Below are positions 25,718 through 34,384 of a stretch of DNA of 57,476 nucleotides, piece after piece. The translations under genes were made by a program, and so were the position numbers. This DNA comes from Bacteroidales bacterium (GTDB lineage Bacteria > Bacteroidota > Bacteroidia > Bacteroidales > UBA932), in assembly GCA_017938925.1 (NCBI GenBank), contig JAGBAO010000015.1, positions 1 through 57,476 of the forward strand. The letters run 5' to 3'. Below the pieces are notes generated by a model. It was not told where the DNA came from. It ran no database searches and worked only from the letters and a program-made list of their open reading frames with translations. Numbering within the stretch: position 1 is the stretch's first letter; the number at the start of each line of letters is the position of its first letter.

Positions 25718-26581
25718 CTATCTGAGCATCATTTCCGCCTCACCGAGCTTGCTCTGCTCCGTGTAGGCCTCGACTGTATAGATACCCTTTACATATTCAG
25801 GGATGTCGTTCAGATAGATGCTGAGCTCGACCTCCTTGCCCTGATAGTCCACCTCGCGTGAAGCTGAGCAGATCATAGGTTCGCCGTTCACCTCGAATGT
25901 CCTCTGGGAGCTGTTGGTAAGCAGGATTCCATCCGGTCCCTTGATTCTGACATATACTCTCACCGGACCCTTTGCTGCAAGGTCGTTCTCTACGAGACTG
26001 AGCGTCGTAAGAAGGCGTACCACACGGCTGCTGCGGTCTGTGAGCTTGTCCGAACTGTTGTAGGCCTCCATTCTGAGCCCACGTGCCTTGAGCACGGAGC
26101 CGGCAGCAACCTGTCCCGAAAGACTTTCCACAGTCTTGCTGAGTTCCTCGCTCTGACGACGGCTCTCGGCTGCTTCACGGCGAGCTGCCGCCGCATCTGC
26201 CGTAAGCTTCTTGTTGAGTGTGTTGAGCGAGTCGATCTGAACGATGTAGTTCTTCATGATGCTGCGGAGAGTTCCGAGCTCACGTTCATACTGACGGATC
26301 TTGCTCCTGTTCGTTGCCTCTGTCTTCTTTATCCTTTCGATGAGCTGAGACACCTCCTCGCGTGAAGAGTCGAGCTGCGAGTTGATTGTGTCATAATCAG
26401 ATGAAAGTGAGGCATAGTCATTCTGAAGAGCAATCATTTCCTGAGTCAGATTCTCCTTATCGATGGTGAGTTCCTTCACGAGTGAAGACTGCTGATACCA
26501 CACATATGCAAGAGCTCCTGCAAGAAGCACAGCCACCATGATGAGAAGATACATCACCTTTTTCAATCCATTCTGTTCCAT
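25718..26581 (-). CDS. Single-pass membrane protein with long coiled coil
   Basis: The preferred start (MEQNGLKKVMYLL) gives 287 residues. One transmembrane helix lies at about 8-26 ('VMYLLIMVAVLLAGALAYVW'). Heptad-rich coiled coil runs from about 33 to 165, with many Ser/Glu/Asp/Leu. A globular, beta-rich C-terminal part holds 'GPVRVYVRIKGPDG' and 'SIYLNDIPEYVKGIYTVEAY'. No enzyme motif is seen. It is conserved-looking for Bacteroidales, with no function known to me. It precedes hemW by 2 nt. A TATCTTTG box on the minus strand at 26603-26610 supports the start at 26581. Confidence 0.7.
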   Translation of the reverse strand: MEQNGLKKVMYLLIMVAVLLAGALAYVWYQQSSLVKELTIDKENLTQEMIALQNDYASLSSDYDTINSQLDSSREEVSQLIERIKKTEATNRSKIRQYERELGTLRSIMKNYIVQIDSLNTLNKKLTADAAAARREAAESRRQSEELSKTVESLSGQVAAGSVLKARGLRMEAYNSSDKLTDRSSRVVRLLTTLSLVENDLAAKGPVRVYVRIKGPDGILLTNSSQRTFEVNGEPMICSASREVDYQGKEVELSIYLNDIPEYVKGIYTVEAYTEQSKLGEAEMMLR

Positions 26582-26602
26582 ATCTTTTTCTTTTAACGGG
26601 CA

Positions 26603-26638
26603 CAAAGATAGCAAAATATCGGAGTTTTCTTATATTTG
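26603..26638. promoter_or_regulatory. Divergent -7 boxes
   Basis: The minus strand carries TATCTTTG (26603-26610) facing the coiled-coil gene, and the plus strand TATATTTG (26631-26638) facing the gene at 26685. Both fit TAnnTTTG. -33 elements are not evident. Confidence 0.5.
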
Positions 26639-26684
26639 CGTGATTTAACCACGGCGCAGGAATGCGCCCAGCAAATATAGAGCC

Positions 26685-27149
26685 ATGAAATATTTCGTAA
26701 GAGCAATCAAATACTTCATTTATTTTTCACTTCTGACCACCCTTATCGTTGGGGCACTCGTGCTTATCGGAGCCGTTGAAGGAAATATAGACTCCATATT
26801 CGAGGGCGGATGGGGCTCCATCTGGAAGATAGCCGTCTTCTTTGCAGCAGTCTCGGCGATATATCCCAAGCTCGGATTCATCCGCAGGGAGGTGCCTGTA
26901 GAAAAGGACTGGAACGAAGTCAGAAGCGGGATCCTGGAGTTCTTCGCAGACAGGAGATACGTAATCGAAACCGAGACTCCCGACCAGGTGACGTTCCGAC
27001 TGAGAGGTATTTCCGGCCGCCTGCCCAAGATGTACGAGGACAGGATCACTCTGACAAGAACCGCAGGAGGATTCGAGCTTGAAGGACTCAGAAAGGATGT
27101 GATCAGGCTTGCATCAGGACTGGAGCACAGGTTCTACTCTGCTGAGTAG
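26685..27149 (+). CDS. Two-helix membrane protein, unknown function
   Basis: This is a 154-residue protein. Two predicted membrane helices lie at about 12-30 ('YFIYFSLLTTLIVGALVLIG') and 43-62 ('SIWKIAVFFAAVSAIYPKLG'). A cytoplasmic or periplasmic C-terminal half follows with 'WNEVRSGILEFFADRRYVIE' and 'RITLTRTAGGFELEGLRKD'. I know no function; it looks like a conserved Bacteroidales family. Promoter box TATATTTG lies 47-54 bp upstream. It ends 4 bp before the convergent DUF3109 gene. Confidence 0.7.
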   Translation: MKYFVRAIKYFIYFSLLTTLIVGALVLIGAVEGNIDSIFEGGWGSIWKIAVFFAAVSAIYPKLGFIRREVPVEKDWNEVRSGILEFFADRRYVIETETPDQVTFRLRGISGRLPKMYEDRITLTRTAGGFELEGLRKDVIRLASGLEHRFYSAE

Positions 27150-27153
27150 AGAC

Positions 27154-27744
27154 TCAGCCGTTGATCCTCTTTGCAGCGGCGCACATCGCCTGATAGAATT
27201 CCTCTCCGAAATAACGTTCGATAGGTTCGCGCAGAAATTCATAGACGCGGACCTTTTCTTTCTTGCCCTTGGCGAACGCATCCTGGCATATGTGCCAGCG
27301 GTGAAGGTTCAGGGCACGGGTGCCGTTGCTCAGCTGGGTGATACGGATAGGATAGAGCCAGCATGATATCGGCTTGCGGAAATCGCCCTTTCCCTGGAAC
27401 CAGCAGCGCTCCATCGAACAGAAACAGTTCCCCTCCTCATCGAAAAGGGTATATGCACACTCCTCGCTGCCAGGGACAAGCGGAGTCACCATATCACCGT
27501 CTATATCTATCTCAAAGAAACCCTTGTCTGCCACGGCAAGACGTCCTTCCTGCGACATCAGAGGGGAGAATATCTCATAATTCTTTTCTATGGCTTCCGC
27601 CTCACACTCCTCAAGCGGAGCACCGCTGTCGCCTATCACACAGCAGCAGCCCTTGCACTTTTCGTAGTCGCATGCAAAATATTCCGTGAACACTTCCTCC
27701 GAAATGAGGCAGTCGTCTATCTGGATTATGGTTCCGTGATACAT
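27154..27744 (-). CDS. DUF3109 cysteine-rich protein
   Basis: This 196-residue cytoplasmic protein has many cysteines, including 'DYEKCKGCCCVIGDSG' at about 26-41, 'NCFCSMERCW' and 'PISCWLYPIRI'. This pattern is typical of DUF3109, a family with probable metal or Fe-S binding whose function is unknown. The length is normal. It starts 8 nt after the M16-like gene and is probably co-transcribed with it. It is convergent with the membrane protein at 26685. Confidence 0.85.
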   Translation of the reverse strand: MYHGTIIQIDDCLISEEVFTEYFACDYEKCKGCCCVIGDSGAPLEECEAEAIEKNYEIFSPLMSQEGRLAVADKGFFEIDIDGDMVTPLVPGSEECAYTLFDEEGNCFCSMERCWFQGKGDFRKPISCWLYPIRITQLSNGTRALNLHRWHICQDAFAKGKKEKVRVYEFLREPIERYFGEEFYQAMCAAAKRING

Positions 27745-27752
27745 ATCCTGTA

Positions 27753-30398
27753 TTATTTTTCAATTATATATTCCACTCTTCCGGCGTCGGAGAGAGACGC
27801 CAGCAATGCCTTGACCTTTTCCGGGGTCACCGCATCGATCTTTGTCTGATAACCGGTAGTCAGATCCTTTCCGTCGAGATACCTCATGGTCACGGCACGT
27901 GTCCAGTATCTCGGGTCGGTCATCTTCACCTCGATACGACCTTTCAGCAAAGCCTTGTACTTTGCCACATCCTCCTCGGTCACGTCAAGTACGGCAAGCT
28001 CCTCGACCATCTTTTCCAGTCTGTCCAGAGCCTCTTCAAAGCCAGTCAGCTCACAGCCGGCCGCAAATCCTTCCGGCGATGCCTCTTCAAGCGTGATCAT
28101 GACATTGAACCGTTCATCCGGATATATCCTGTTGTTATGAGACAGTCTTACATACACGCCGGTTCCGTCCATGACTTCATTCACCTTCTGCCTGAGGATT
28201 TCCGCTGCGACCTGAGCAGTCATATAGTTGTCTGCCGTGAGGGGATGACGAAGCGTAATTGCCATGTCAACACTGTTTTCCCGGCCCTTTACCTTATATG
28301 AAGCGCTGCCGGATACCGGCTGATATCTGACAACAGTCCTCGGAAACGACCTTTCCGTCGTCCGGAATGCCCCGACATAGGTCTGAAGGAGCTTTCTGAG
28401 TCTGGTCTCCTCAATGTTTCCTATAAGAACAAGGATTCCGTCATTCATCTTGCCGGACTGTGCGGCCAGAAAAGTCTCCGCCTTTTCCTGAAAAGCCGGA
28501 GTAAGACTGTCTGGCGTCTTCAAGGTCGAATACACATAGTCCGGACACATCAGGCTGTCTATTGCAGTTATCCTGTCTCTCAAGCTTCCTTTAACGAATT
28601 CGTGCCTTACCTTATCGCAGGCCATATAATATGAGAATGCCTCTGCATCGGGTTCCCTTTCATTTGCCATGGCCAGAAGAATCCTCACCAGAAGTTCCAC
28701 GTCAGCCTCTCGTGCTGAGCCGCTCAGTATCATATTGGATATATTCACCTCAGACTTCATGGAGATATCGTTCATTTCCAGCGCAAGGCGGAAGTCTCTG
28801 TCCGACATTCCTGACACACGGCACAGATTCAGATAATCTGTCATATATGCGCCTTCTCCGGCGGAAAGATTACGGATGTTTCCAAATCCCCCGTTCATTG
28901 CCAGAGAGTAATACATCCTGCGACCGGTGTCCTGCCTCTTGTAGACCACCCTGAATCCGTTGGCAAAGGTCCATACCGATCCTCCTGTGAGATGCTCGGA
29001 GCGGATCGACTTCACCTTGATCTTCTCCACAGGGCCTGGCAACGGCATGCTGTCCACAGGCTGGACACACACGAGGTGACCTGCCTGTCCCGTCTCATTC
29101 CAGGATGAGGTAAAAAGCTGCCTCAGATGGTCAGAATCCATATCCTTGCCTCCTCCCACGCGACATTCAACCGTCAGATTTTTCTGACCGTCCAGCAGGG
29201 CAGCAGCCACATTGTTGAAAAGACGCTGTTCTGTCTCACCGTCAAGATCACGTGACTTGAGGAACCTGAGGATCTCCTTCTCGGAAGACAGCGGGGAGTT
29301 GTACAGAAACGAAGCTGCACATCTGGAAACATATTCGGAATTCGATTTCAAAGGCTCAAGAGAACGCTCCGTAACAGAAGCAATATACCTCCTGCGCGCA
29401 ATCTCAACCTCGTGCACGGCAGCTCCGGCAGAATCCAGGGACGACATGACTCCGGCAAGGGCTGCTATCGCTGCATCTGCATCCTCCGGTGCTACGGAAA
29501 GGCTTATGGTGAAGCTCTCGTCACCGAGAGACCTGATACTGTCTATATGGTCGAATGAAATATCCGCTACCGGTACTCCCGCCGTAGTGAGAAGGCGGGT
29601 CAGACGTTCCTTGGCTATGATTCCAAGCTCCGCAACGAACATACGGTATATCGCCGGCTGTATCGTGTTCATATATTCACGTGGCGTTCTGGGAGTGGTC
29701 CATGTCGCAGAAACCGTGGCAATATTGCGGTCATGATAAGGAGAGGTCTCGAAGACAGCCTCATCCGCATTCTGCCAGACATATTCATCCCTGTCCTGAG
29801 ACTCTGCCGACGGAGTCATAAGGGAAAGTATCCTCAATTTGTCTGCAAGCGAGACCACATCTATATCACCGGAAATGATGACAGCCTGATCTGCCGGAGC
29901 GTACCACCTGCTCAGAAAAGCATCTCCAGCGCAGTTGCCCCTGTCAGCGATATCCAGCAGAAGAAGCAAAGTCGAATCCACAACCGTCTCCTCTGCCGAA
30001 ACGACCACATTGTCAAAATGGTATAACGTGGCATTGTCGGACACCTTGACAAAGCCATCCCTTCCCGGTGTTGCTCCATGCGCCGTAAGAAAGGCCTGAG
30101 GTGACACGGATTTCATTCTCGGGAGGGAAGCCAGTGCCTCCTGGGAAGCGGACACCACCTTCGAAGCATCGGAGGAGGAAACCGTCTGCCTTCCGGTCTT
30201 CTGGATCAGCGCGAAGTCAGCCAGCCCTTTTGAAGAGGGATTTGCGACAAGATAATATGTCATGCCATTGGGCAGGACACCGGTGGTGACAGCCGGGTCC
30301 GGGGGCATCAGAGGCAGATCCTGAGCTGCGGAAAAAACCGCTGTCAGAAGCCATAAAACGCATATATATATGTACTTATATACTTTTTTCATCTTCAT
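27753..30398 (-). CDS. M16-like peptidase homologue without zinc motif
   Basis: This protein has about 881 residues and a signal peptide (VLWLLTAVFSAAQ). The M16 fold is suggested by 'TTGVLPNGMTYYLVANP' at the start, the internal 'YVWQNADEAV' region and the C-terminal half with 'TGVYVRLSHNNRIYPDERF'. The M16 catalytic motif H-X-X-E-H, normally within 60 residues of the start, is absent; where 'HFLEH' is expected the sequence reads 'KTGRQTVSSSDASKV'. It is therefore predicted to be a periplasmic pseudo-peptidase, perhaps a partner subunit. The start is taken at 30398 or 30392, behind a TATTTTTG box. DUF3109 follows after 8 nt. Confidence 0.72.
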   Translation of the reverse strand: MKMKKVYKYIYICVLWLLTAVFSAAQDLPLMPPDPAVTTGVLPNGMTYYLVANPSSKGLADFALIQKTGRQTVSSSDASKVVSASQEALASLPRMKSVSPQAFLTAHGATPGRDGFVKVSDNATLYHFDNVVVSAEETVVDSTLLLLLDIADRGNCAGDAFLSRWYAPADQAVIISGDIDVVSLADKLRILSLMTPSAESQDRDEYVWQNADEAVFETSPYHDRNIATVSATWTTPRTPREYMNTIQPAIYRMFVAELGIIAKERLTRLLTTAGVPVADISFDHIDSIRSLGDESFTISLSVAPEDADAAIAALAGVMSSLDSAGAAVHEVEIARRRYIASVTERSLEPLKSNSEYVSRCAASFLYNSPLSSEKEILRFLKSRDLDGETEQRLFNNVAAALLDGQKNLTVECRVGGGKDMDSDHLRQLFTSSWNETGQAGHLVCVQPVDSMPLPGPVEKIKVKSIRSEHLTGGSVWTFANGFRVVYKRQDTGRRMYYSLAMNGGFGNIRNLSAGEGAYMTDYLNLCRVSGMSDRDFRLALEMNDISMKSEVNISNMILSGSAREADVELLVRILLAMANEREPDAEAFSYYMACDKVRHEFVKGSLRDRITAIDSLMCPDYVYSTLKTPDSLTPAFQEKAETFLAAQSGKMNDGILVLIGNIEETRLRKLLQTYVGAFRTTERSFPRTVVRYQPVSGSASYKVKGRENSVDMAITLRHPLTADNYMTAQVAAEILRQKVNEVMDGTGVYVRLSHNNRIYPDERFNVMITLEEASPEGFAAGCELTGFEEALDRLEKMVEELAVLDVTEEDVAKYKALLKGRIEVKMTDPRYWTRAVTMRYLDGKDLTTGYQTKIDAVTPEKVKALLASLSDAGRVEYIIEK

Positions 30399-30413
30399 TC
30401 CTGTTTGGATTTG

Positions 30414-30443
30414 CAAAAATACGATAAAAAATTCCTATTTTTG
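30414..30443. promoter_or_regulatory. Divergent -7 boxes, M16-like and TPR genes
   Basis: CAAAAATA (30414-30421) reads TATTTTTG on the minus strand toward the M16-like gene. TATTTTTG (30436-30443) on the plus strand faces the TPR gene. The two boxes are 14 bp apart and may compete. -33 elements are weak. Confidence 0.45.
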
Positions 30444-30491
30444 CATTTCTGCGACATTTAGGAAATTAATGTTAAACAAAAAGATAGTACG

Positions 30492-31436
30492 ATGAAGAGA
30501 TTTTTTCTTTTGATTACAGCAGTTGTGATGACTGCGGGAATTGCATCCGCACAGGACATCAACGAAGCGACAACAAACTACAACAGCGGAGCGACCGAGC
30601 TCCAGATGGGCAACAATGAAGCGGCTCTCACATATTTCCAGACTGCCCTCCAGATGGGTGAGGCTCTCGGTGAGCCAGCTGCAGACCTCGTTGCAAACTG
30701 TAAGAACGCAATCTGCTCCGTGACTCTTTCCATGGCAAAGGATCTTTACAACGCAAAGGACTTTGCAGGAGCGATCGAGGCCTTCAACAAGGCTAAGGAA
30801 GTGGCTGAAGGTTATGGTAATGCAGAAGTGGCTGCTGAAGCAGAGGAGCTCGTGAAGAACAGCCAGATGAACATGTACAACACTGCAGGAACAGCAGCAA
30901 AGAGGAGCAAGGACTATGCTGGAGCCATCGAGAACTTCACAAAGGTTCTCGAAATGGATCCGACCAACGGTGCGGCTGCATTCAACCTCGGTGACAGCTA
31001 CTACAGACTCAAGAAGTTCGCTGAGGCTGAGACATATCTCCTTCAGGCTAAGGAGAACGGCCAGGAGAAGGCAGCCAACCCAAGACTTGCAAGCATCTCT
31101 CTCATGAAGGCAAAGGCAAGCCTCAAGGCTAAGAACTATCAGGAGGCACTTGACAATGCAAACGCTTCACTTGGTTACGACAGCACATCGGCTGCATATG
31201 AGACCGCAGGTGACGCGCTCAAGGGTCTTGGCAAGGATGCTGAGGCTATTGCAAACTATGAGCAGGCCCTTCCTGAGGCTAAGCCAAAGGCAGTGAACCA
31301 GCTTAAGTACAAGATTGCAGCTGCCGCTCAGGCAATGGGTGACAAGGCAAAGGCCATCGAGTACTACAACATGATTCTCGGCGACCCTAACTTCGCTGAA
31401 TTTGCAAAGTATCAGATCGCTGAGCTCAGCAAGTAA
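30492..31436 (+). CDS. Periplasmic TPR protein
   Basis: This 314-residue protein has a signal peptide (LLITAVVMTAGIASAQ). Tetratricopeptide repeats run through the rest: 'ATELQMGNNEAALTYFQTAL', 'AKDFAGAIEAFNKAKE', 'SKDYAGAIENFTKVLEMDPT', 'NLGDSYYRLKKFAEAETYLL' and further degenerate units up to 'GDKAKAIEYYNMIL'. TPRs mediate protein contacts; the partner is unknown. The stop overlaps the U32 start by one base (TAATG), so translation of the two is probably coupled although the U32 protein is cytoplasmic. Codon use is strongly biased, as in well-expressed genes. Confidence 0.85.
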   Translation: MKRFFLLITAVVMTAGIASAQDINEATTNYNSGATELQMGNNEAALTYFQTALQMGEALGEPAADLVANCKNAICSVTLSMAKDLYNAKDFAGAIEAFNKAKEVAEGYGNAEVAAEAEELVKNSQMNMYNTAGTAAKRSKDYAGAIENFTKVLEMDPTNGAAAFNLGDSYYRLKKFAEAETYLLQAKENGQEKAANPRLASISLMKAKASLKAKNYQEALDNANASLGYDSTSAAYETAGDALKGLGKDAEAIANYEQALPEAKPKAVNQLKYKIAAAAQAMGDKAKAIEYYNMILGDPNFAEFAKYQIAELSK

Positions 31437-33295
31437 TGAGACATCTTGAACTGCTTGCTCCGGCAAGAGACATGCATATCGGCATCGCGGCAATCGACTG
31501 CGGTGCCGATGCTGTGTATATAGCCGGACCGCAGTTTGGAGCAAGACAGGCTGCCGGAAATGACATAGATGATATCAGGCGGCTATGCGAATATGCACAC
31601 CGTTTCGGCGCCAAGATATTCATAACCCTGAACACCATTCTGTATGACTCCGAGCTGGAAGACGCATACAGGTTCATGCTGGAGGTGCAGGAGGCTGGCG
31701 CAGATGCCATCATAGTCCAGGATATGGCTGTTGTGGAGATGGCGCAACGAGGAATCGGGAACCTTCGCGAAGATATCAGGATTCCCCTCCACGCATCCAC
31801 CCAGTGCGCAATCAGGACACCGCAGCAGGCCATGTGGCTGGAAAGTATTGGATTCTCCAGGCTGATTCTTGAAAGACAGCTTTCCCTTGAAGACATCAGG
31901 GCAATCCGCGAGGCTGTCAGCTGCGAACTGGAGTTCTTTGTTCACGGGGCCCTCTGCGTATGCTACAGCGGTCAGTGCTATCTTTCCGAGAAGATTTCCG
32001 GCAGGAGTGCGAACAGAGGAGCATGCATCCAGGCCTGCAGATCGAGATATGACCTTGTGGATTCAAACGGCAAAGTGCTGGTGCGCGACAAGGCCCTGCT
32101 TTCTCTGAAGGACTATAACCTGCGCTCAAGGCTGAAGGATCTCGCAGACGCAGGAATAACCTCGTTCAAGATTGAAGGACGCCTCAAGAACGAGTCATAT
32201 GTCAGAAATGTTGTCCGGGACTACTCCATCGCATTGGACAACCTGGTTGAAAGCGGACACGGGAAATATGCACGTGAATCGTTCGGCTCAGTTACGGGAG
32301 GTTTCACACCAGACACTGCAAAGACCTTCAACAGAGGCTACACTGAACTGTTCCTGGACGGAAAGCGCGGCAAATGGGCAGCAATGGATGCAGCCAAATC
32401 CATGGGAGAACCTGTCGGAACCGTGACATCCATCGGAAAGGGAGAAATCCGGATTCAGGCCGCGAAAGGGGTCAGCCTCAACAACGGCGACGGATTTTCT
32501 TTCGTATCAAGACAAGGAAAGGTGGAGGGTTTTCGCGGAGATGTGTGCGCGGGGAACTCCATCAGGTGCAAGATTGTGCCGGCACTCTTTGTGGGGGCAG
32601 CCCTCTACCGCAACATCAACACTGCCTTCGAAAGGGAGATCGAAAGACAGGCATGCACACGTGAAATACTGGTTGACACCAGACTTTCGTTCAGCATGAG
32701 GGACGGGGCATGGAGGCTTGACGCCTCGGCAGTTTCTGAAGACGGCCGCTCTGCCGGACTTTCACTTGACGCAGGAAATCAGAAGGCAGACAATCAGGAG
32801 AGGATGGCAGGAATGCTTGCCTCACAGATAGGTAAAAGCGTCGGACACTATAGGTTCCGTCTTGCCGACACGGAGGCTCAGGAGGGTCTCCCGTTCATGA
32901 GTTCGTCGGCGCTGAATGCAGTCAGGAGGGCTCTTGCGGAGCAGCTGGACGCGATCCCTTGCAAGGCTTTTCCTCTGCTCAACCGTTCTCTGGGCACACA
33001 GGCCGCAGCATTCCCCGAGGGTAAGGCCTCATACAGGCAGAACATTTCCAACAGGCTGTCAGAGGGAGTATATCAGTCGTCGGGAGCAGCCTCCATTGAA
33101 AAGGCATACGAACTCACCCATAAGGACGGAGCGGAACTTATGCGCACGAAATACTGCATCCGCCACGAACTGGGACTTTGCCCGATCCATCAGGGCGCCA
33201 AGGACAGCGGCCCGCTCTTTCTTCTGAACAACGGCCAGCGCTTTGCCCTTCACTTTGACTGCCGCAACTGCGAGATGACAGTAACTTTGGCATAA
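31436..33295 (+). CDS. U32 family protein (collagenase-like / RNA hydroxylation type)
   Basis: This is a 619-residue cytoplasmic protein. The N-terminal TIM-barrel-like domain starts 'LELLAPARDMHIGIAAIDCGADAVYI' in family style and contains 'IPLHASTQCAIRTPQQAMW'. The diagnostic U32 cysteine cluster is at about 172-202 ('CYSGQCYLSE', 'NRGACIQACR'). A C-terminal extension of about 300 residues ('KSMGEPVGTVTSIGKGEI') resembles the DUF3656-type part of longer members such as E. coli RlhA (YdcP), which hydroxylates a 23S rRNA cytidine. TrhP-type members act on tRNA. Length favours the RlhA type, but the RNA target is not certain. It is coupled to the TPR gene. Confidence 0.88.
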   Translation: MRHLELLAPARDMHIGIAAIDCGADAVYIAGPQFGARQAAGNDIDDIRRLCEYAHRFGAKIFITLNTILYDSELEDAYRFMLEVQEAGADAIIVQDMAVVEMAQRGIGNLREDIRIPLHASTQCAIRTPQQAMWLESIGFSRLILERQLSLEDIRAIREAVSCELEFFVHGALCVCYSGQCYLSEKISGRSANRGACIQACRSRYDLVDSNGKVLVRDKALLSLKDYNLRSRLKDLADAGITSFKIEGRLKNESYVRNVVRDYSIALDNLVESGHGKYARESFGSVTGGFTPDTAKTFNRGYTELFLDGKRGKWAAMDAAKSMGEPVGTVTSIGKGEIRIQAAKGVSLNNGDGFSFVSRQGKVEGFRGDVCAGNSIRCKIVPALFVGAALYRNINTAFEREIERQACTREILVDTRLSFSMRDGAWRLDASAVSEDGRSAGLSLDAGNQKADNQERMAGMLASQIGKSVGHYRFRLADTEAQEGLPFMSSSALNAVRRALAEQLDAIPCKAFPLLNRSLGTQAAAFPEGKASYRQNISNRLSEGVYQSSGAASIEKAYELTHKDGAELMRTKYCIRHELGLCPIHQGAKDSGPLFLLNNGQRFALHFDCRNCEMTVTLA

Positions 33296-33342
33296 AATCC
33301 GACAAAATTGTTTTAATGAACGGCATGATTTAACGTTTGATA

Positions 33343-33372
33343 TTGTATCCGGGATATAATCTTTTATATTTG
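33343..33372 (+). promoter_or_regulatory. Promoter of the three-gene cytoplasmic operon
   Basis: TTG (33343-33345), 19 nt, TATATTTG (33365-33372): a perfect match to the Bacteroidota consensus. Predicted transcription start is about 33379, which rules out the GTG at 33372 as start of the next gene. Confidence 0.75.
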
Positions 33373-33428
33373 TGCGTCCGCCAGGGCTGATAATGAATTG
33401 TCCTGAGGTCAAAGCAATTCACTGCATC

Positions 33429-34370
33429 ATGGATATGAAACAGATCTTTAACATTGTGAAAATCAACACCTCCATGGACCATGGAGTCGGGAATCGCTAT
33501 CGGGAATGGGAATGGATTGACAACGAGGACCTGATCCCCGGGTATGTGTTCGACATTTATGGTCACGACCTTACCATCGTTTCGGTGGACGAGGACGAAA
33601 TGGAGTTCACCTACAGAGGCAAGACATTCAGAATCAACCGATACTGGCAGGTACTGGGCACACCTCAATACGGTGTGCAGGGAGAGTATATCCCCCAGCA
33701 GGAAAGGTATATCTTTCATTTCAGCAGGAGCAAGGAAGATATATGCGACTGGACGGAAAAGCATATCACGGATCTTGTCATCCGGATGAACGGGAACAAT
33801 GACGAGGGACAGATATGGAAGAACATCCCTCTCCTGCGTGAAATCATACACGAGTTCAAGGATGTCGCTCCTTTCAGGTCTGAAGATGTAAATCCCGCCT
33901 GCAAGGCTCATTACATTTCATGTATCCTGAAGAATGATTATCTGGTAAAGACAGACACTCCTCGCCTTTTCCAGTCTCTTTGCGAATTGTACAGGCTCTA
34001 CATTGACTTTGGCTTGAGTGAGGATTATGACGAAGATCTGAACAAGGAGTTCGACAAGTATTACTTCAGATATGTGGATGAATGGATATACCATCTTGCA
34101 TGGATAATGGACGATCCTGCCAGCGGATACGCTCAGGAGTGCTGGGACTGGTTTGGAAAGATGCTCAAGGTGGACATCGTTCAGGCTACCCCCGAGTGGG
34201 AGTACGTCATCTATGAGGTGGAGAAGGAGGTGGAGGAAGAACTCAAGGACGAGCCTCGCGGAATGGGATTCTGCTTTGGATACTGGAGTGCCAAACGCGC
34301 CGCTCTGGAGCGCAGAGGCATCCAGTGGAGAAGTCCGTCTTCCATGAATCCAAGGGTTATGTTTGACTAA
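33429..34370 (+). CDS. Cytoplasmic protein, unknown function
   Basis: The start at MDMKQIFNIVKINTSM gives 313 residues with no signal peptide or membrane helix. The N-terminal 110 residues are beta-rich and Tyr/Asp-rich ('PGYVFDIYGHDLTIVSVDED', 'MEFTYRGKTFRINRYW'), which could be a small beta domain. The C-terminal half is helical, acidic and Trp/Tyr-rich ('WIYHLAWIMDD', 'EYVIYEVEKEVEEELKDE'). I recognise no family. It is the first gene of an operon with a Sel1-repeat gene (14 nt later) and a DUF1963 gene. Such standalone cassettes resemble immunity or stress-response genes, but no toxin is seen. Confidence 0.65.
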   Translation: MDMKQIFNIVKINTSMDHGVGNRYREWEWIDNEDLIPGYVFDIYGHDLTIVSVDEDEMEFTYRGKTFRINRYWQVLGTPQYGVQGEYIPQQERYIFHFSRSKEDICDWTEKHITDLVIRMNGNNDEGQIWKNIPLLREIIHEFKDVAPFRSEDVNPACKAHYISCILKNDYLVKTDTPRLFQSLCELYRLYIDFGLSEDYDEDLNKEFDKYYFRYVDEWIYHLAWIMDDPASGYAQECWDWFGKMLKVDIVQATPEWEYVIYEVEKEVEEELKDEPRGMGFCFGYWSAKRAALERRGIQWRSPSSMNPRVMFD

Positions 34371-34384
34371 TCAGATACATTGAC

